DNA of 35,462 nucleotides from JANQQZ01 sp039187315 (GTDB taxonomy: Bacteria; Planctomycetota; Phycisphaerae; Phycisphaerales; UBA1924): NCBI GenBank assembly GCA_039187315.1, contig JBCCZQ010000029.1, positions 1-35,462 on the forward strand, written 5' to 3'. The translations under genes were made by a program, and so were the position numbers. Position 1 is the first letter of the stretch. Every line of letters starts with the position of its first letter. The notes beneath the pieces are model-generated. The model was not told the origin of the DNA and made no database searches. It worked only from the letters and a program-made list of their open reading frames with translations. Shown piece by piece: positions 15,372 to 23,812 of the stretch.

Positions 15372-17078
15372 TCAGCCGTCAAGCTGCGGGCAGCCCGCGG
15401 TGAACTCCGCCAGCCACGCGAAGAAGTCCGACGGGTTGACCTGGCCATCGCCGTTGATATCACCGGCAGGGTCGTTGTTGTTGAACGCGATGACCCACGC
15501 CACGAAGTCCGAGCTGTTCAGCTTGCCGTCGCCGTTGACATCGGCGCGGCAGATCGGGACGTCCGGCTCATCGCAGGCGTCGTTTGTCTCGACCAGGTCG
15601 CAGGGCGCGCTGAATTCAAGGTACGGGCGAATCCCCTCGTTGAGGATCCTCTCAGCAAAGTTCAGCTCGATGTTGGCCAGCCCGCCCGGGCACTGGTGGC
15701 AGTAGCTCATGATCGTGCCGGTCTCGGCAAGCGAGCAGTCCTCGAGGCCGCAACCATCGATCAGCGGGAGCACGCCGTGCGTATGAGGCCCGCCAAAGTT
15801 GTGCCCCCACTCGTGCGCTGTGACAACGACATCCCAGTTCTGGCTGTTGTTGCTAATCGGCTCGAACACATCCGGGGAGACTTCAGTGGTCGGGAATGAA
15901 CCCTCCATGTTCGCCGACACCGCAAACCCGAGCAACGGATTGCAGATGCCGCGCAGATAGGCGATGCCACCGCCAAGCCGACGCGAACTAAAAAGATGCA
16001 CCGAGTTCTGAGGAATCTGGGTCGGGGGCGCGGCAGTCCAAAGCTGCCGCAGATCAGTCAACATGCCGAAGGTTGAATCAGCATCCCACGGATCGGCGTC
16101 GGCGGGGAACCCACGCCAAGAGCGTATAAACACGATGTTCAAACGCACGTTCACGTTCCGCTGGTAGATCACGTTCACGGCCGCAACGAGCGACTCGACG
16201 TACGCGTCGACCGGGTTCGCGTCGCCCTCGGCCTGACCGTTGCCGGGGCCGAACAGCTCGGCGAATTCCGCATCCGTCTCGATCGCGACATCGACAACAC
16301 GGCAGGGATCCGGCTCGATGTCCTCAGAGCCATCGCCCTCACCTTCCTCCCTCGCTGTCCCGAGCCGGCCGCGATAGAACCCGGGCAGGCGCCCCTCCAC
16401 GGCCGCCTCTCGCGCCGCCGAAATCGCCTCCGCTTCCGCCGCCGGCAGCGCATCACCAGGATCGATCACATTGCACGCGAACTCAACCCAGCTGATCTCA
16501 CCGTCAGGAAGATCGGTTAAGTTGAAGACCACAGGCTCAAGCGGCGCGTCCGCGCCCTTATACGGCCCGCTTGAGATCAGGTGCGTCTGGCCCTGCGTCT
16601 CGATGATGCCCCGCACACCGAACCGTGAAAACGAAAGGAACGCCCACGAGCCGGGCTCGCCCTCGATCTCACCCGCGTAGATCTCGTTCAGCCGGCGCGG
16701 ATCACGCTCGACGATCTCGTCGCCGTGCATGATCACCGCGTCGGGATCGATCACGCTGACGCGCTCGAGGTCCAGGTCGAGCGATGTCACGCCGTCGAGC
16801 GGCAGACCGACCAGCAGCATGCGATCAACCGACGAGAGGCCCTCGATCGCCTGCATGTCGACATGCAGCGGTGTCGCGAAGACCGAGCGTGCTTCACGGT
16901 TCGACACCTGCAGGGGCGATGCCACCACCCGAGGCCGCAGAAGATCGGACCCAGACGCCGCAGCAGCCGACGCCTGAGCGGTCACGCCGGCCTGCCCTGC
17001 CGCCGCACCAGCCCAGGATGCCATCAAGCCCATGCCACAGGCAAGAACGCCGCCGAAACACCCAACCTTCACAGCCAT
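15372..17078 (-). CDS. ADAM/reprolysin-like zinc metalloprotease with divergent dockerin
   Basis: A 568-residue secreted metzincin. ATG 17078 is preferred over the upstream TTG (17084) because GGAG sits 7 bases before it. A signal peptide (about 1-30) and a propeptide precede the catalytic domain, which starts near residue 260 (RVVDVAIETDAEFAELFG; AAVNVIYQRNVNVRLNIVFI). The zinc site HEWGHNFGGPHTHG lies near residue 420 and the Met-turn TIMSYCHQC about 25 residues later, matching M12B proteases. The dockerin (about 508-568) is unusual: the middle two Cys are missing (GDINGDGQVN instead of CDVNRDGSC), the first helix reads SSDFVAWV, the linker is short, and five residues (PQLDG) follow the terminal Gly-Cys. 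It is one of three consecutive protease genes. Confidence 0.9.
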   Translation of the reverse strand: MAVKVGCFGGVLACGMGLMASWAGAAAGQAGVTAQASAAAASGSDLLRPRVVASPLQVSNREARSVFATPLHVDMQAIEGLSSVDRMLLVGLPLDGVTSLDLDLERVSVIDPDAVIMHGDEIVERDPRRLNEIYAGEIEGEPGSWAFLSFSRFGVRGIIETQGQTHLISSGPYKGADAPLEPVVFNLTDLPDGEISWVEFACNVIDPGDALPAAEAEAISAAREAAVEGRLPGFYRGRLGTAREEGEGDGSEDIEPDPCRVVDVAIETDAEFAELFGPGNGQAEGDANPVDAYVESLVAAVNVIYQRNVNVRLNIVFIRSWRGFPADADPWDADSTFGMLTDLRQLWTAAPPTQIPQNSVHLFSSRRLGGGIAYLRGICNPLLGFAVSANMEGSFPTTEVSPDVFEPISNNSQNWDVVVTAHEWGHNFGGPHTHGVLPLIDGCGLEDCSLAETGTIMSYCHQCPGGLANIELNFAERILNEGIRPYLEFSAPCDLVETNDACDEPDVPICRADVNGDGKLNSSDFVAWVIAFNNNDPAGDINGDGQVNPSDFFAWLAEFTAGCPQLDG

Positions 17079-17303
17079 GGACAAGCTCCGATTCTTCGCG
17101 TCTCACCGAATAGGCGATCGCCGCTGACGCCCCCCGAGTTCAGGCCTCAACACCGGCGTCTCATTGCCGGGACCACCACCCGGCCGGGCCCAAACAGCCC
17201 GGAAAAGGGCACGGCCCGTCTGCGAGCATCCTAGCAGGAAAAAGGAGAGGATGGCCGACCAAGCCGCAAACACGCCCCGGTTGACGCCGAGTCTGCCGGT
17301 GAT

Positions 17304-17319
17304 TGAGAAACGGTTCTCA
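17304..17319. promoter_or_regulatory. 16-bp palindrome TGAGAA-ACGG-TTCTCA
   Basis: A perfect 6-4-6 inverted repeat 14 bp past the stop of the 17334 gene, in the 255-bp space before the protease gene start at 17078. It could be a small hairpin or an operator. It superficially recalls a Fur box but lacks the 7-1-7 spacing. Confidence 0.25.
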
Positions 17320-17333
17320 TTCCGCCGAAGCGG

Positions 17334-19100
17334 TCATGGGCAGCCGCCGGCGACGAACAGGGTCACCCACGCGAAGAAATCGCTGTCCGAGCACGAGCCG
17401 TTCTCGTTGACATCGCAGGCGGCTTCCTGCTCCGTCGTGCGGGGGTCGGCGATAAAGGCCGTTACCCAGGCAAAAAAGTCGCTGTCGCTCACAACACCGT
17501 CACCGTTGACATCCGCCGAGCAGGCCCCGCCGGGGGTTGTCCCCTGGAACTCGGCCGCACCGAGGTCGATGATCGGTTCGCCCGGCAAGCCCTTGCCGCT
17601 ATCGGGCACACCCGCATCATCACGGATCCGAACCCTGCCGAGGATGTCCGCCGCAACCAGCCCCGGCAGCGAAGCGTTGTCGCCCGCATCGATCGCGGGC
17701 GAGCTCGCCGAAAGATCGAACACCGCGGTATCAGCGAACAGAGGGTCATCGCCTGAGCAATCTGTCGCCGAGAACGGGACGCTGATCGGGTTGGACGGAA
17801 AGTGCTCGAGGATGCAGCGGTCGGCTGTGGGACCCGGGTTGGTCCCGTCAAGCGAATCGCTCAGCCGAGGGAGCCCGCCTGTGTTGGTGTTGCCCCAGAT
17901 GATCGTGTTGATGACCTGGCCACCAGCGCCGTTGTTCCCGTACTCGACGGCTGATCCCGTGAGCCCGGCCGAGGCGTTGTCCGCAACAGTGCTGCTGAAG
18001 ATGTTCACTGTCACCGGGCTGCCCTGCGCGAGCACGCCGGAGCCCTGAGCCCCGCCGATCTCGTTGCCAGCGATCAGACAGTTCTCGATATCAAGAGTCA
18101 GCTGCGTGGTGCTCGAGATGACCGCGATACCCCCGCCGCCCGACACTGCCGTCGTGCCCTCGTTGTCGAGGATCCGGCTCAGACGCAACACATGCTGCCC
18201 GACACCGCGGTAGGAAACGCCGCCAGACCGCGGGCCCGAGTTACCACGGATCACCGAACCTTCGATCTCCGTGCCGATCCCACCTGGCTGCATGTCGATG
18301 TAGATCCCACCGACGTCCGCGACACCGAACGAGGGCGACACCGCTGGGCTCGTGTTGCCCTCGATCCGGCAATCCACGATCCGGTGGAAGCCATCGGACA
18401 GGATCGCCAGCCCCGTAACATCGTTGCCCAGGATGTCGACGTCTGTCAGCTGTGAAGAGCCATCAGCGACGTAGACAGCCGATTGATCGCCCGTGTTGTC
18501 AGTCACGAGGACACGCTCGATCGTAATCGGTGTAGCCGTCATGCTCCCGACATAGATCGCGCTGCCCGCCAGATTCGCGAAGCAATCACGGATATCCAGA
18601 TTACGCAGATTCGGCGTCGCGCCCGTCGCACCCCGCGCATGAATACCTCCGCCGCGGGTCTGCTCCGCAACACCGCCGTCAGCCACGCCATCGAGGATCG
18701 TGAACCCGTCGAGCGTGGTGCCGGGCCCGGTGTCGTCCATGGTCACAACGGTGTAACTCACACCGAGCCCGTCAAGAATCGCGCGCCGATCGAACGGATC
18801 GCCGCGCTCGGCGAGTTTCGACTCCTTACCGACGAAACCGCCGTAAACCCGCACCCCGTCTGGAACGGTGAAGGTCGCGTCCCGATCCAGAGGGTCCGAC
18901 GTCGTCGGGTATACCCCGCCGGCAACCCATACCTGGTCACCCGACCCGGCCGCGGCAAGACCAGCGTGCAGCGAGTCGAAAGCCTGCTCCCAACTCCGGC
19001 CGCTCCCGCCGGGCGACGCCGAGGCGTCCACATAGATCACCTGACCCCCCGCGACCATGCACGGCCACGCGAGCACGCACAACATCAGAACACGCAGCAT
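17334..19100 (-). CDS. Parallel beta-helix (choice-of-anchor Q-like) protein with GC-type dockerin
   Basis: A 588-residue secreted protein. ATG 19100 is chosen because GGAGGAGG precedes it and the signal peptide (MLRVLMLCVLAWPCMVAGGQ) follows; the longer frame overlaps the neighbouring gene. The mature start, VIYVDASASPGGSGRSWEQA, and the GDQVWVAGGVYPT segment are typical of pectate-lyase-like right-handed beta-helices of the polymorphic-membrane-protein type. Repeating rungs follow (TLDGFTILDG, IVDCRIEGN, IENCLIAGN, IFSSTVADN). The end of the helix (SSPAIDAGDN and DLGAAEFQG) is the choice-of-anchor Q signature. The dockerin covers about 526-588 and ends GGCP. It is a full-length relative of the plus-strand gene at 30920. 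Polysaccharide binding or adhesion is plausible, but no catalytic residues were identified. Confidence 0.9.
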   Translation of the reverse strand: MLRVLMLCVLAWPCMVAGGQVIYVDASASPGGSGRSWEQAFDSLHAGLAAAGSGDQVWVAGGVYPTTSDPLDRDATFTVPDGVRVYGGFVGKESKLAERGDPFDRRAILDGLGVSYTVVTMDDTGPGTTLDGFTILDGVADGGVAEQTRGGGIHARGATGATPNLRNLDIRDCFANLAGSAIYVGSMTATPITIERVLVTDNTGDQSAVYVADGSSQLTDVDILGNDVTGLAILSDGFHRIVDCRIEGNTSPAVSPSFGVADVGGIYIDMQPGGIGTEIEGSVIRGNSGPRSGGVSYRGVGQHVLRLSRILDNEGTTAVSGGGGIAVISSTTQLTLDIENCLIAGNEIGGAQGSGVLAQGSPVTVNIFSSTVADNASAGLTGSAVEYGNNGAGGQVINTIIWGNTNTGGLPRLSDSLDGTNPGPTADRCILEHFPSNPISVPFSATDCSGDDPLFADTAVFDLSASSPAIDAGDNASLPGLVAADILGRVRIRDDAGVPDSGKGLPGEPIIDLGAAEFQGTTPGGACSADVNGDGVVSDSDFFAWVTAFIADPRTTEQEAACDVNENGSCSDSDFFAWVTLFVAGGCP

Positions 19101-19198
19101 CCCCGCCTCCTCCGTTCGAAGAGTATGACGGATACCGTTTCCCGAGGAAAGACCCGGGCATGCACGACACGCAGCAGGCGTCCGAAAATCAGGACGGC

Positions 19199-19963
19199 TC
19201 AGCCGCAACCGGCGCCGATGAACTCGGTCACCCAGGCGAAGAAGTCGGAGTCCGAGCAGGAACCATCGCGGTTGACGTCACACGCTTCTTCTTGCTCCGC
19301 TGTGCGTGGATCGGAAACAAACGCCGTCACCCACGCGAAGAAGTCGCTGTCGTTCAGCGTTCCGTCGCCGTTGACATCCGCCGGGCACGGGTCGTCGCTG
19401 CCGATCCGCACGGTGAAAAGGATGTCGCGATCGCCATAAATAAAGTTGTCTCGCATCGCTTCGAACGGGGCCTCGACCAAGCTGACAAGCCCCTCGCCGT
19501 CCTCGTAGCCGCCGGGCCGCGCCGTTTCGATCAGGTAGCCGCCGTCGCCCGAGACGCTGCTTGTCAAGAACGCGTATGACTCGCCCTGCAACAACTCGAC
19601 ACCGCTGCCCGCGAAGTCGACCGTGTACCACTCGTACTCGGTGGTGAGCGTCGCGGCGAGGCTCGCCGAGCCGAGCACCGGACCCGTGGGCAGCCCCTGT
19701 GAATCGGTCTCGACCACGGTCAGGGTGAAGGTCACCGGCTGCCCGGCGTTGCGGCGGAGGCTGACGTCGATCGAACCCACCGGGCCGTCGAGCGTCGACA
19801 CAAAGCTCTGACCGAAGCGGTTCCGCTCGCCCGCCGCACCCGCTAGCCCGTTGCCAGGCCCGAGGAACTCCGCCGCCACCGGGTCGGACCCACTGGCGAG
19901 CCCCGCCAAGGACATACCGCACACGAACGCCGCCCCGAACACCACGCCACGAACCTTTGACAT
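19199..19963 (-). CDS. Secreted beta-sandwich protein with GC-type dockerin
   Basis: A 254-residue exported protein. ATG 19963 is favoured because a GGGG-type site lies about 9 bases upstream and the signal peptide starts there (MSKVRGVVFGAAFVCGMSLA). The ectodomain (about residues 30-185) opens with EFLGPGNGLAG and FGQSFVSTLDGPVGSIDVSL, followed by GQPVTFTLTVVE and EYEWYTVDFAGSGVELLQGE. This pattern is seen in secreted proteins of the choice-of-anchor type that describe a lectin-like beta-sandwich; no enzyme motif is visible. The dockerin (about 192-254) is nearly identical at DNA level to that of the next gene at 20190, although the ectodomains are unrelated. A 226-bp space separates the two genes. 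Confidence 0.85.
   Translation of the reverse strand: MSKVRGVVFGAAFVCGMSLAGLASGSDPVAAEFLGPGNGLAGAAGERNRFGQSFVSTLDGPVGSIDVSLRRNAGQPVTFTLTVVETDSQGLPTGPVLGSASLAATLTTEYEWYTVDFAGSGVELLQGESYAFLTSSVSGDGGYLIETARPGGYEDGEGLVSLVEAPFEAMRDNFIYGDRDILFTVRIGSDDPCPADVNGDGTLNDSDFFAWVTAFVSDPRTAEQEEACDVNRDGSCSDSDFFAWVTEFIGAGCG
19201..19388 (-). repeat. Dockerin cassette, copy A of a near-identical pair
   Basis: 188 bp with 3 mismatches to 20192-20379 by direct reading. It covers exactly the dockerin-coding part: similarity begins at the stop codon and ends within a base of the first dockerin Cys codon. The part at 19324-19388 is also identical to 21995-22059. Confidence 0.9.
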
Positions 19964-20189
19964 CGCCAAAACCCCTTGCATCTCGGTGCTGACAGCGGAG
20001 CAACAGGGCTCCGTCATGTTTTCAAAACTATCGGGCCGGGGGCCATGACGCAATCAGAAACTCCACACCAGGTGTCAAAATCTCCGAGAGTGCACGCGGC
20101 GTGCGCGCAGCACGCCATGGCGAGACAAGCAGCCGGGACCGGGCGGCACCCCTGTCAGGAACATGCTCGGCACCCGGGGCCCGAATCGG

Positions 20190-21830
20190 TTAGCCGCAAC
20201 CGGCGCCGATGAACTCGGTCACCCAGGCGAAGAAGTCGCTGTCCGAGCAGGAACCGTCGCGGTTGACGTCACACGCTTCTTCTTGCTCCGCTGTGCGTGG
20301 ATCGGAAACAAACGCCGTCACCCACGCGAAGAAGTCGCTGTCGTTCAGCGTTCCGTCGCCGTTGACATCCGCCGGGCACCGCTGGTCACCATTCGGAAAG
20401 AGCAGCAGCGCCGTCCCAACATCCTCGAGCGTCACCAGCAGCACCGCATCGCCCGACGCGTTGACCTGCCCCGCGCTGCTCCGCCGGGGCTCCGGGCGTT
20501 CGATCCCCGTCACCTCGCGCAGCACGCCGTCGACCATAACCGACTCGCCGACCTCGATCAGCCGCTCGCTGCCAACGCCGGGCACGGACCGAAAAGCGGC
20601 ACGTACAAACTGGCCATCGCGTGTGATATTCGTGCGGTGCAGCACATGCCCCTCGGTCCCGCTTGTCCAGTTGATGGTAAAGGACGCGACATCAAACACG
20701 CCGCCGCCGTCGGCAGCCTCGTACTGCCGCACAGCTGCGAGATCCGTCTGCCCGTCGGTGATGAAGACACCCTGGCCCACGCGGGAACCGCCCGAACCGT
20801 TGGGCTCGTTCATGGTCCGCAGGCCAACCGCATAACGCCCCTGCGACAGCGCCTCCACCTGCGACGTGGCTGTCACAACCGAGATCTCACCGAGCGTGCC
20901 ACCGAGGGTTTGGGGCGCCGGCATCCCGGTCACGAGCCCGCTGAACGAGCCGCCCCGCTCGACGAACAGGCCGCGGTCGGTGTTGTTCGAGGCGTCCCGG
21001 AACAAGCCCTGGAACGCAACGCTGCCGTCATCGCCCGTCACGCCATCGGACAACTCCCCGAAGGCACCGGCCGCAGAGACAACCGTCGCCAGCGAGCCGC
21101 TCTCGTACCCGAGCAGCACCACATCCGACCCGTCACGCGCCCGCAGCAGCACCTTGCCCGAGCTGTTCACAGAAGGCGTCTCGAACGGGCTGTTCATCGA
21201 GAACGCACCGAACCCGCTATCCAGGGCCACCGCCTCGACACCGGTCACAGGATCAAACAGGAGCGCGAACGGCTCGCGACCCGGGTTGACCTCACCGGTC
21301 GCCACGACCTGCCCGGCGTCGTTGATCTCGGGTGGCTGATTCGGCGTGATCATCGCCGTACCACCTCCGAGCGGCATCGGCGCGTCGTCGCGCAGCAATA
21401 TCTCGGTCGATCCACCCTGCACACTCACGAAGAGCTGGTCGTTCGTGACACCGTCGTCGATCGACAGCACCAAACCAGAGCTCAGGCCCGCTCTCGCGAC
21501 CGCAAATGTGAACCCACCGTTATCCATCGAGACCGACGAACCGGGCAGCGTCCCGATCGACGAGACCGTTAGCCACGACACGCCCGCGTCGTACGACACC
21601 ACCCCCCGTTCCTCGCTCAACGAGCTGCCCGGCGGTTGGATGTCCATGTCCGTGATGAAGTGGACCACGCCGTCGTCCGTTACCACCGGCGAGAACAGCC
21701 GGTCGTGCGTGCCGTCCTGCACACCCGGAACGGGCTGACCCACCACGGCCACAACCACCGGCTGCGCCGAAACGCCGCCGGCCAGCACAGCACTCATTAC
21801 CACCGGAACAACAGCGCACACACGCTGCAT
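20190..21830 (-). CDS. NxxGxxAF tandem-repeat protein with GC-type dockerin
   Basis: A 546-residue secreted protein. ATG 21830 follows AAAGGG by 8 bases and opens a signal peptide (MQRVCAVVPVVMSAVLAGGV). The ectodomain is built of repeats of the choice-of-anchor tandem NxxGxxAF type, seen as VTDDGVVHFIT, INDAGQVVATGEV, VNSSGKVLLRARD and VTGDDGSVAFQGLF, which likely form a beta-propeller-like structure. The same family is found in the gene at 27784. The dockerin spans about residues 483-546 and ends AGCG. Only 39 bp separate this gene from the stop of the gene at 21870, so it probably belongs to the same transcript as the 23797-21870 pair. Molecular function is unknown. Confidence 0.9.
   Translation of the reverse strand: MQRVCAVVPVVMSAVLAGGVSAQPVVVAVVGQPVPGVQDGTHDRLFSPVVTDDGVVHFITDMDIQPPGSSLSEERGVVSYDAGVSWLTVSSIGTLPGSSVSMDNGGFTFAVARAGLSSGLVLSIDDGVTNDQLFVSVQGGSTEILLRDDAPMPLGGGTAMITPNQPPEINDAGQVVATGEVNPGREPFALLFDPVTGVEAVALDSGFGAFSMNSPFETPSVNSSGKVLLRARDGSDVVLLGYESGSLATVVSAAGAFGELSDGVTGDDGSVAFQGLFRDASNNTDRGLFVERGGSFSGLVTGMPAPQTLGGTLGEISVVTATSQVEALSQGRYAVGLRTMNEPNGSGGSRVGQGVFITDGQTDLAAVRQYEAADGGGVFDVASFTINWTSGTEGHVLHRTNITRDGQFVRAAFRSVPGVGSERLIEVGESVMVDGVLREVTGIERPEPRRSSAGQVNASGDAVLLVTLEDVGTALLLFPNGDQRCPADVNGDGTLNDSDFFAWVTAFVSDPRTAEQEEACDVNRDGSCSDSDFFAWVTEFIGAGCG
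20192..20379 (-). repeat. Dockerin cassette, copy B of a near-identical pair
   Basis: 188 bp with 3 mismatches to 19201-19388. The stop codons differ (TAA here, TGA in copy A) and the flanking ectodomain DNA is unrelated, so similarity is confined to the domain. Confidence 0.9.
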
Positions 21831-21869
21831 CACATAGACCCTTTCAAGACTTGACAAGCTCGAATCCAA

Positions 21870-22946
21870 CTACGGGCACCCTTCACCCGTAAAGAGCGTC
21901 ACCCAGGCGAAGAAGTCGCTGTCCGTACACGAGCCGTCCTCGTTCACATCGCACGCCGCTTCCTGCTCGGGCGTCCGCGGGCTGGCCGTAAACACCGTCA
22001 CCCACGCGAAGAAGTCGCTGTCGTTCAGCGTTCCGTCGCCGTTGACATCCGCCGGGCACGCATCGGTGACCTCGTTCACCACGCCCGGACCCACGATCGT
22101 GTTGGTGGAAGGCGCGATCTGTGAAAACTCCGACCACTGGCTGGTGACCCACGTGTAGCGACGATCCGCCAGGAGCAACGCCGAGATCCGTGATGTCCCC
22201 CGCGGCACGCCGAAGGGCGAGTTGCCGTTGCCAAGCCCGTAGTCCAGCAGGTTCGAGAGGGGCTGCTGCGGATCGAAGCCGCCGCCCAGGGCATCGCCCT
22301 CATACAGAAACGTGTAGTGGTCCCCGCCGCTCGAGAGGACGCTGTCGAATTCGTACACCCCGGACTCCGACACCTCGAACTCGAACGCCGCATAAGCGAC
22401 CGGGCCCAGCCCGGACACGCCCTCAATGAAGAACGGTCGATCCCAGCTCAGCGCCACATCGGGCACCACCGTGTCGACCCACATCGCCGACGCCGTCCGC
22501 GCCAACAGGTAGATCACCGCGCCCTCGATCCCATACCGCCAGTTCGACACCGGCTCGACGCTGTCGAACGTGAAGACCCAGCCCCCCGAAGCCGGCACAC
22601 CGGCGAAACCGCCCATGCCGTCGCTCAACGGATAATCGGCGATCGTCACGTCGCCGCCGATCGGGTTCCACGCGACCTGCGACCCGTCAGGGGCGACGGC
22701 CGTCACGCGCACATCGAGCGACCACGGGCCGAGCCCGTCCTCGGTATCGCCCTGCTGCGTGACGTACAGGCCGCGCAGGCCAACGCCGTCCGCCGTGCCG
22801 GCCACCCCCCCGATCGGAACCGGGATCGTCGCGAACGAGTTCGTCTGCACCGATACCAGCCCGATCGGCACCTCGTGGATCACACGCAACGACTGACCGC
22901 CAGCGGAAGCCGCGGCCAGCGCCGCAAGCGCCCACAGCGACCGCAT
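21870..22946 (-). CDS. Secreted protein of unknown family with GC-type dockerin
   Basis: A 358-residue exported protein with a short signal peptide (MRSLWALAALAAASAGGQ). ATG 22946 has GGAGG 8 bases upstream and overlaps the TGA of the upstream CTERM gene by one base (TGATG), so translation of the two is probably coupled. The ectodomain, about residues 20-290, is beta-rich (SLRVIHEVPIGLVSVQTNSF, GGWVFTFDSVEPVSNWRYG, FEFEVSESGVYEFDSVLSSG, YTFLYEGDALGG). It resembles secreted PPC-like or GEVED-like beta-sandwiches, but no family is assigned. The dockerin (about 296-358) ends GEGCP, and its first loop is identical in DNA to those of the genes at 19199 and 20190. Confidence 0.85.
   Translation of the reverse strand: MRSLWALAALAAASAGGQSLRVIHEVPIGLVSVQTNSFATIPVPIGGVAGTADGVGLRGLYVTQQGDTEDGLGPWSLDVRVTAVAPDGSQVAWNPIGGDVTIADYPLSDGMGGFAGVPASGGWVFTFDSVEPVSNWRYGIEGAVIYLLARTASAMWVDTVVPDVALSWDRPFFIEGVSGLGPVAYAAFEFEVSESGVYEFDSVLSSGGDHYTFLYEGDALGGGFDPQQPLSNLLDYGLGNGNSPFGVPRGTSRISALLLADRRYTWVTSQWSEFSQIAPSTNTIVGPGVVNEVTDACPADVNGDGTLNDSDFFAWVTVFTASPRTPEQEAACDVNEDGSCTDSDFFAWVTLFTGEGCP
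21995..22059 (-). repeat. 65-bp dockerin first-loop block identical in three genes
   Basis: Identical base for base to 19324-19388 and 20315-20379. It encodes the first Ca-binding loop and its FFAWVT helix. Confidence 0.85.
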
Positions 22947-23797
22947 CAACGCCGCCTCCGAAGAGCGGTCAAACCGCCAAGGCCAAGCAACGCCGCCGAG
23001 GCGGGTGCAGGCACGACGAAGTAGACGGCGTCCACGTCGTGCGTGTTCGTGCTCGTAAAGCTCGACTCGCTGAAGAACGGGCTGGCCGTATCAAGCGCCG
23101 GGTCGTAGATGAACACATCGCCGTCGAGGAACGACGAGCCGCTGATGCTCTCGTCCTCGTTCGTCGTCACGAGCAGCGTCCCGTCACCGTTCCAGTGCAG
23201 GCCGTAGACGTCGCCGTCGCCGTCATCGAACAGGTCGCCCTCGGTGACGAAGATGCTCGCCACGCCGGTCGCCGCATCGAGACGCACGATGTCTCCGTCC
23301 GTGAACGTCAACGAACCGCCGGTATGGGTCAACACGTTGACAGATCCCAACGCGCTGAAGTACAGGTTGCCCGCCGCGTCGGTCGTCGCCGCGTCGACAT
23401 CGGCCGCTGTGCTCGTGAACGAGCCCTCGCCCAAACCGAGGTAGTTGCCCACCACCGAGCCCGCGACAGGGTCGTACTCAACCAGATCCGCGTCCTGGAA
23501 GTTGTCCGCCCCTACAACGCCGTTGAACAGCGACGACAGCAGGTAGTTCCCGTTCGGAAGGATGTGGAACGCGTCCAGATCGCCCGCATCGATCGAGAAA
23601 AACAGAGACGAAGACGAGCCCGCCGCGTCCGTCAGGATCACGTCTTCATCCGTGTAAGGCCCCTGCACGATCTCTGTACCAACATTGTCAGCAACGGACA
23701 GATACAGGCCGGCCGGCCCGGTCTGGGCAGCCGCGGGAGCCAAAACGAACGGCGACAGCGCGGCCGACGCCGCGACAATACAACGTGTACGGTTCAT
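22946..23797 (-). CDS. Secreted protein with PEP-CTERM-like tail
   Basis: A 283-residue exported protein. ATG 23797 starts a signal peptide (MNRTRCIVAASAALSPF, cleavage after PAAAQ); the upstream in-frame extension is Arg-rich, overlaps the leader hairpins and is rejected. The ectodomain repeats a theme of short beta strands with acidic turns (ADLVEYDPVAGSVVGNYLG, DGDIVRLDAATGVASIFV, DGDVFIYDPALDTASPFF), suggesting a small beta-propeller. The C-terminus is PAPASAALLGLGG plus a Leu/Arg tail, the same sorting signal as the 1317 gene. It is the only CTERM protein within the minus-strand dockerin run, and its stop overlaps the start of the dockerin gene at 22946. Its leader carries two strong hairpins. 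It is probably a cell-surface protein; no catalytic motif was found. Confidence 0.88.
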   Translation of the reverse strand: MNRTRCIVAASAALSPFVLAPAAAQTGPAGLYLSVADNVGTEIVQGPYTDEDVILTDAAGSSSSLFFSIDAGDLDAFHILPNGNYLLSSLFNGVVGADNFQDADLVEYDPVAGSVVGNYLGLGEGSFTSTAADVDAATTDAAGNLYFSALGSVNVLTHTGGSLTFTDGDIVRLDAATGVASIFVTEGDLFDDGDGDVYGLHWNGDGTLLVTTNEDESISGSSFLDGDVFIYDPALDTASPFFSESSFTSTNTHDVDAVYFVVPAPASAALLGLGGLTALRRRR

Positions 23798-23812
23798 GGT
23801 CTGTCTTCCCAC

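Noticed and set aside
17304..17319. Fur-box-like palindrome TGAGAA-ACGG-TTCTCA
   Set aside because: It has 6-4-6 symmetry rather than the Fur 7-1-7, and it sits just past a stop codon rather than at a promoter; kept only as a palindrome.
20050..20120. A perfect TTGACA on the minus strand upstream of the 19963 gene as a promoter
   Set aside because: No acceptable -10 element is found 16-18 bases downstream (the best is GATTGC), so it was not called.
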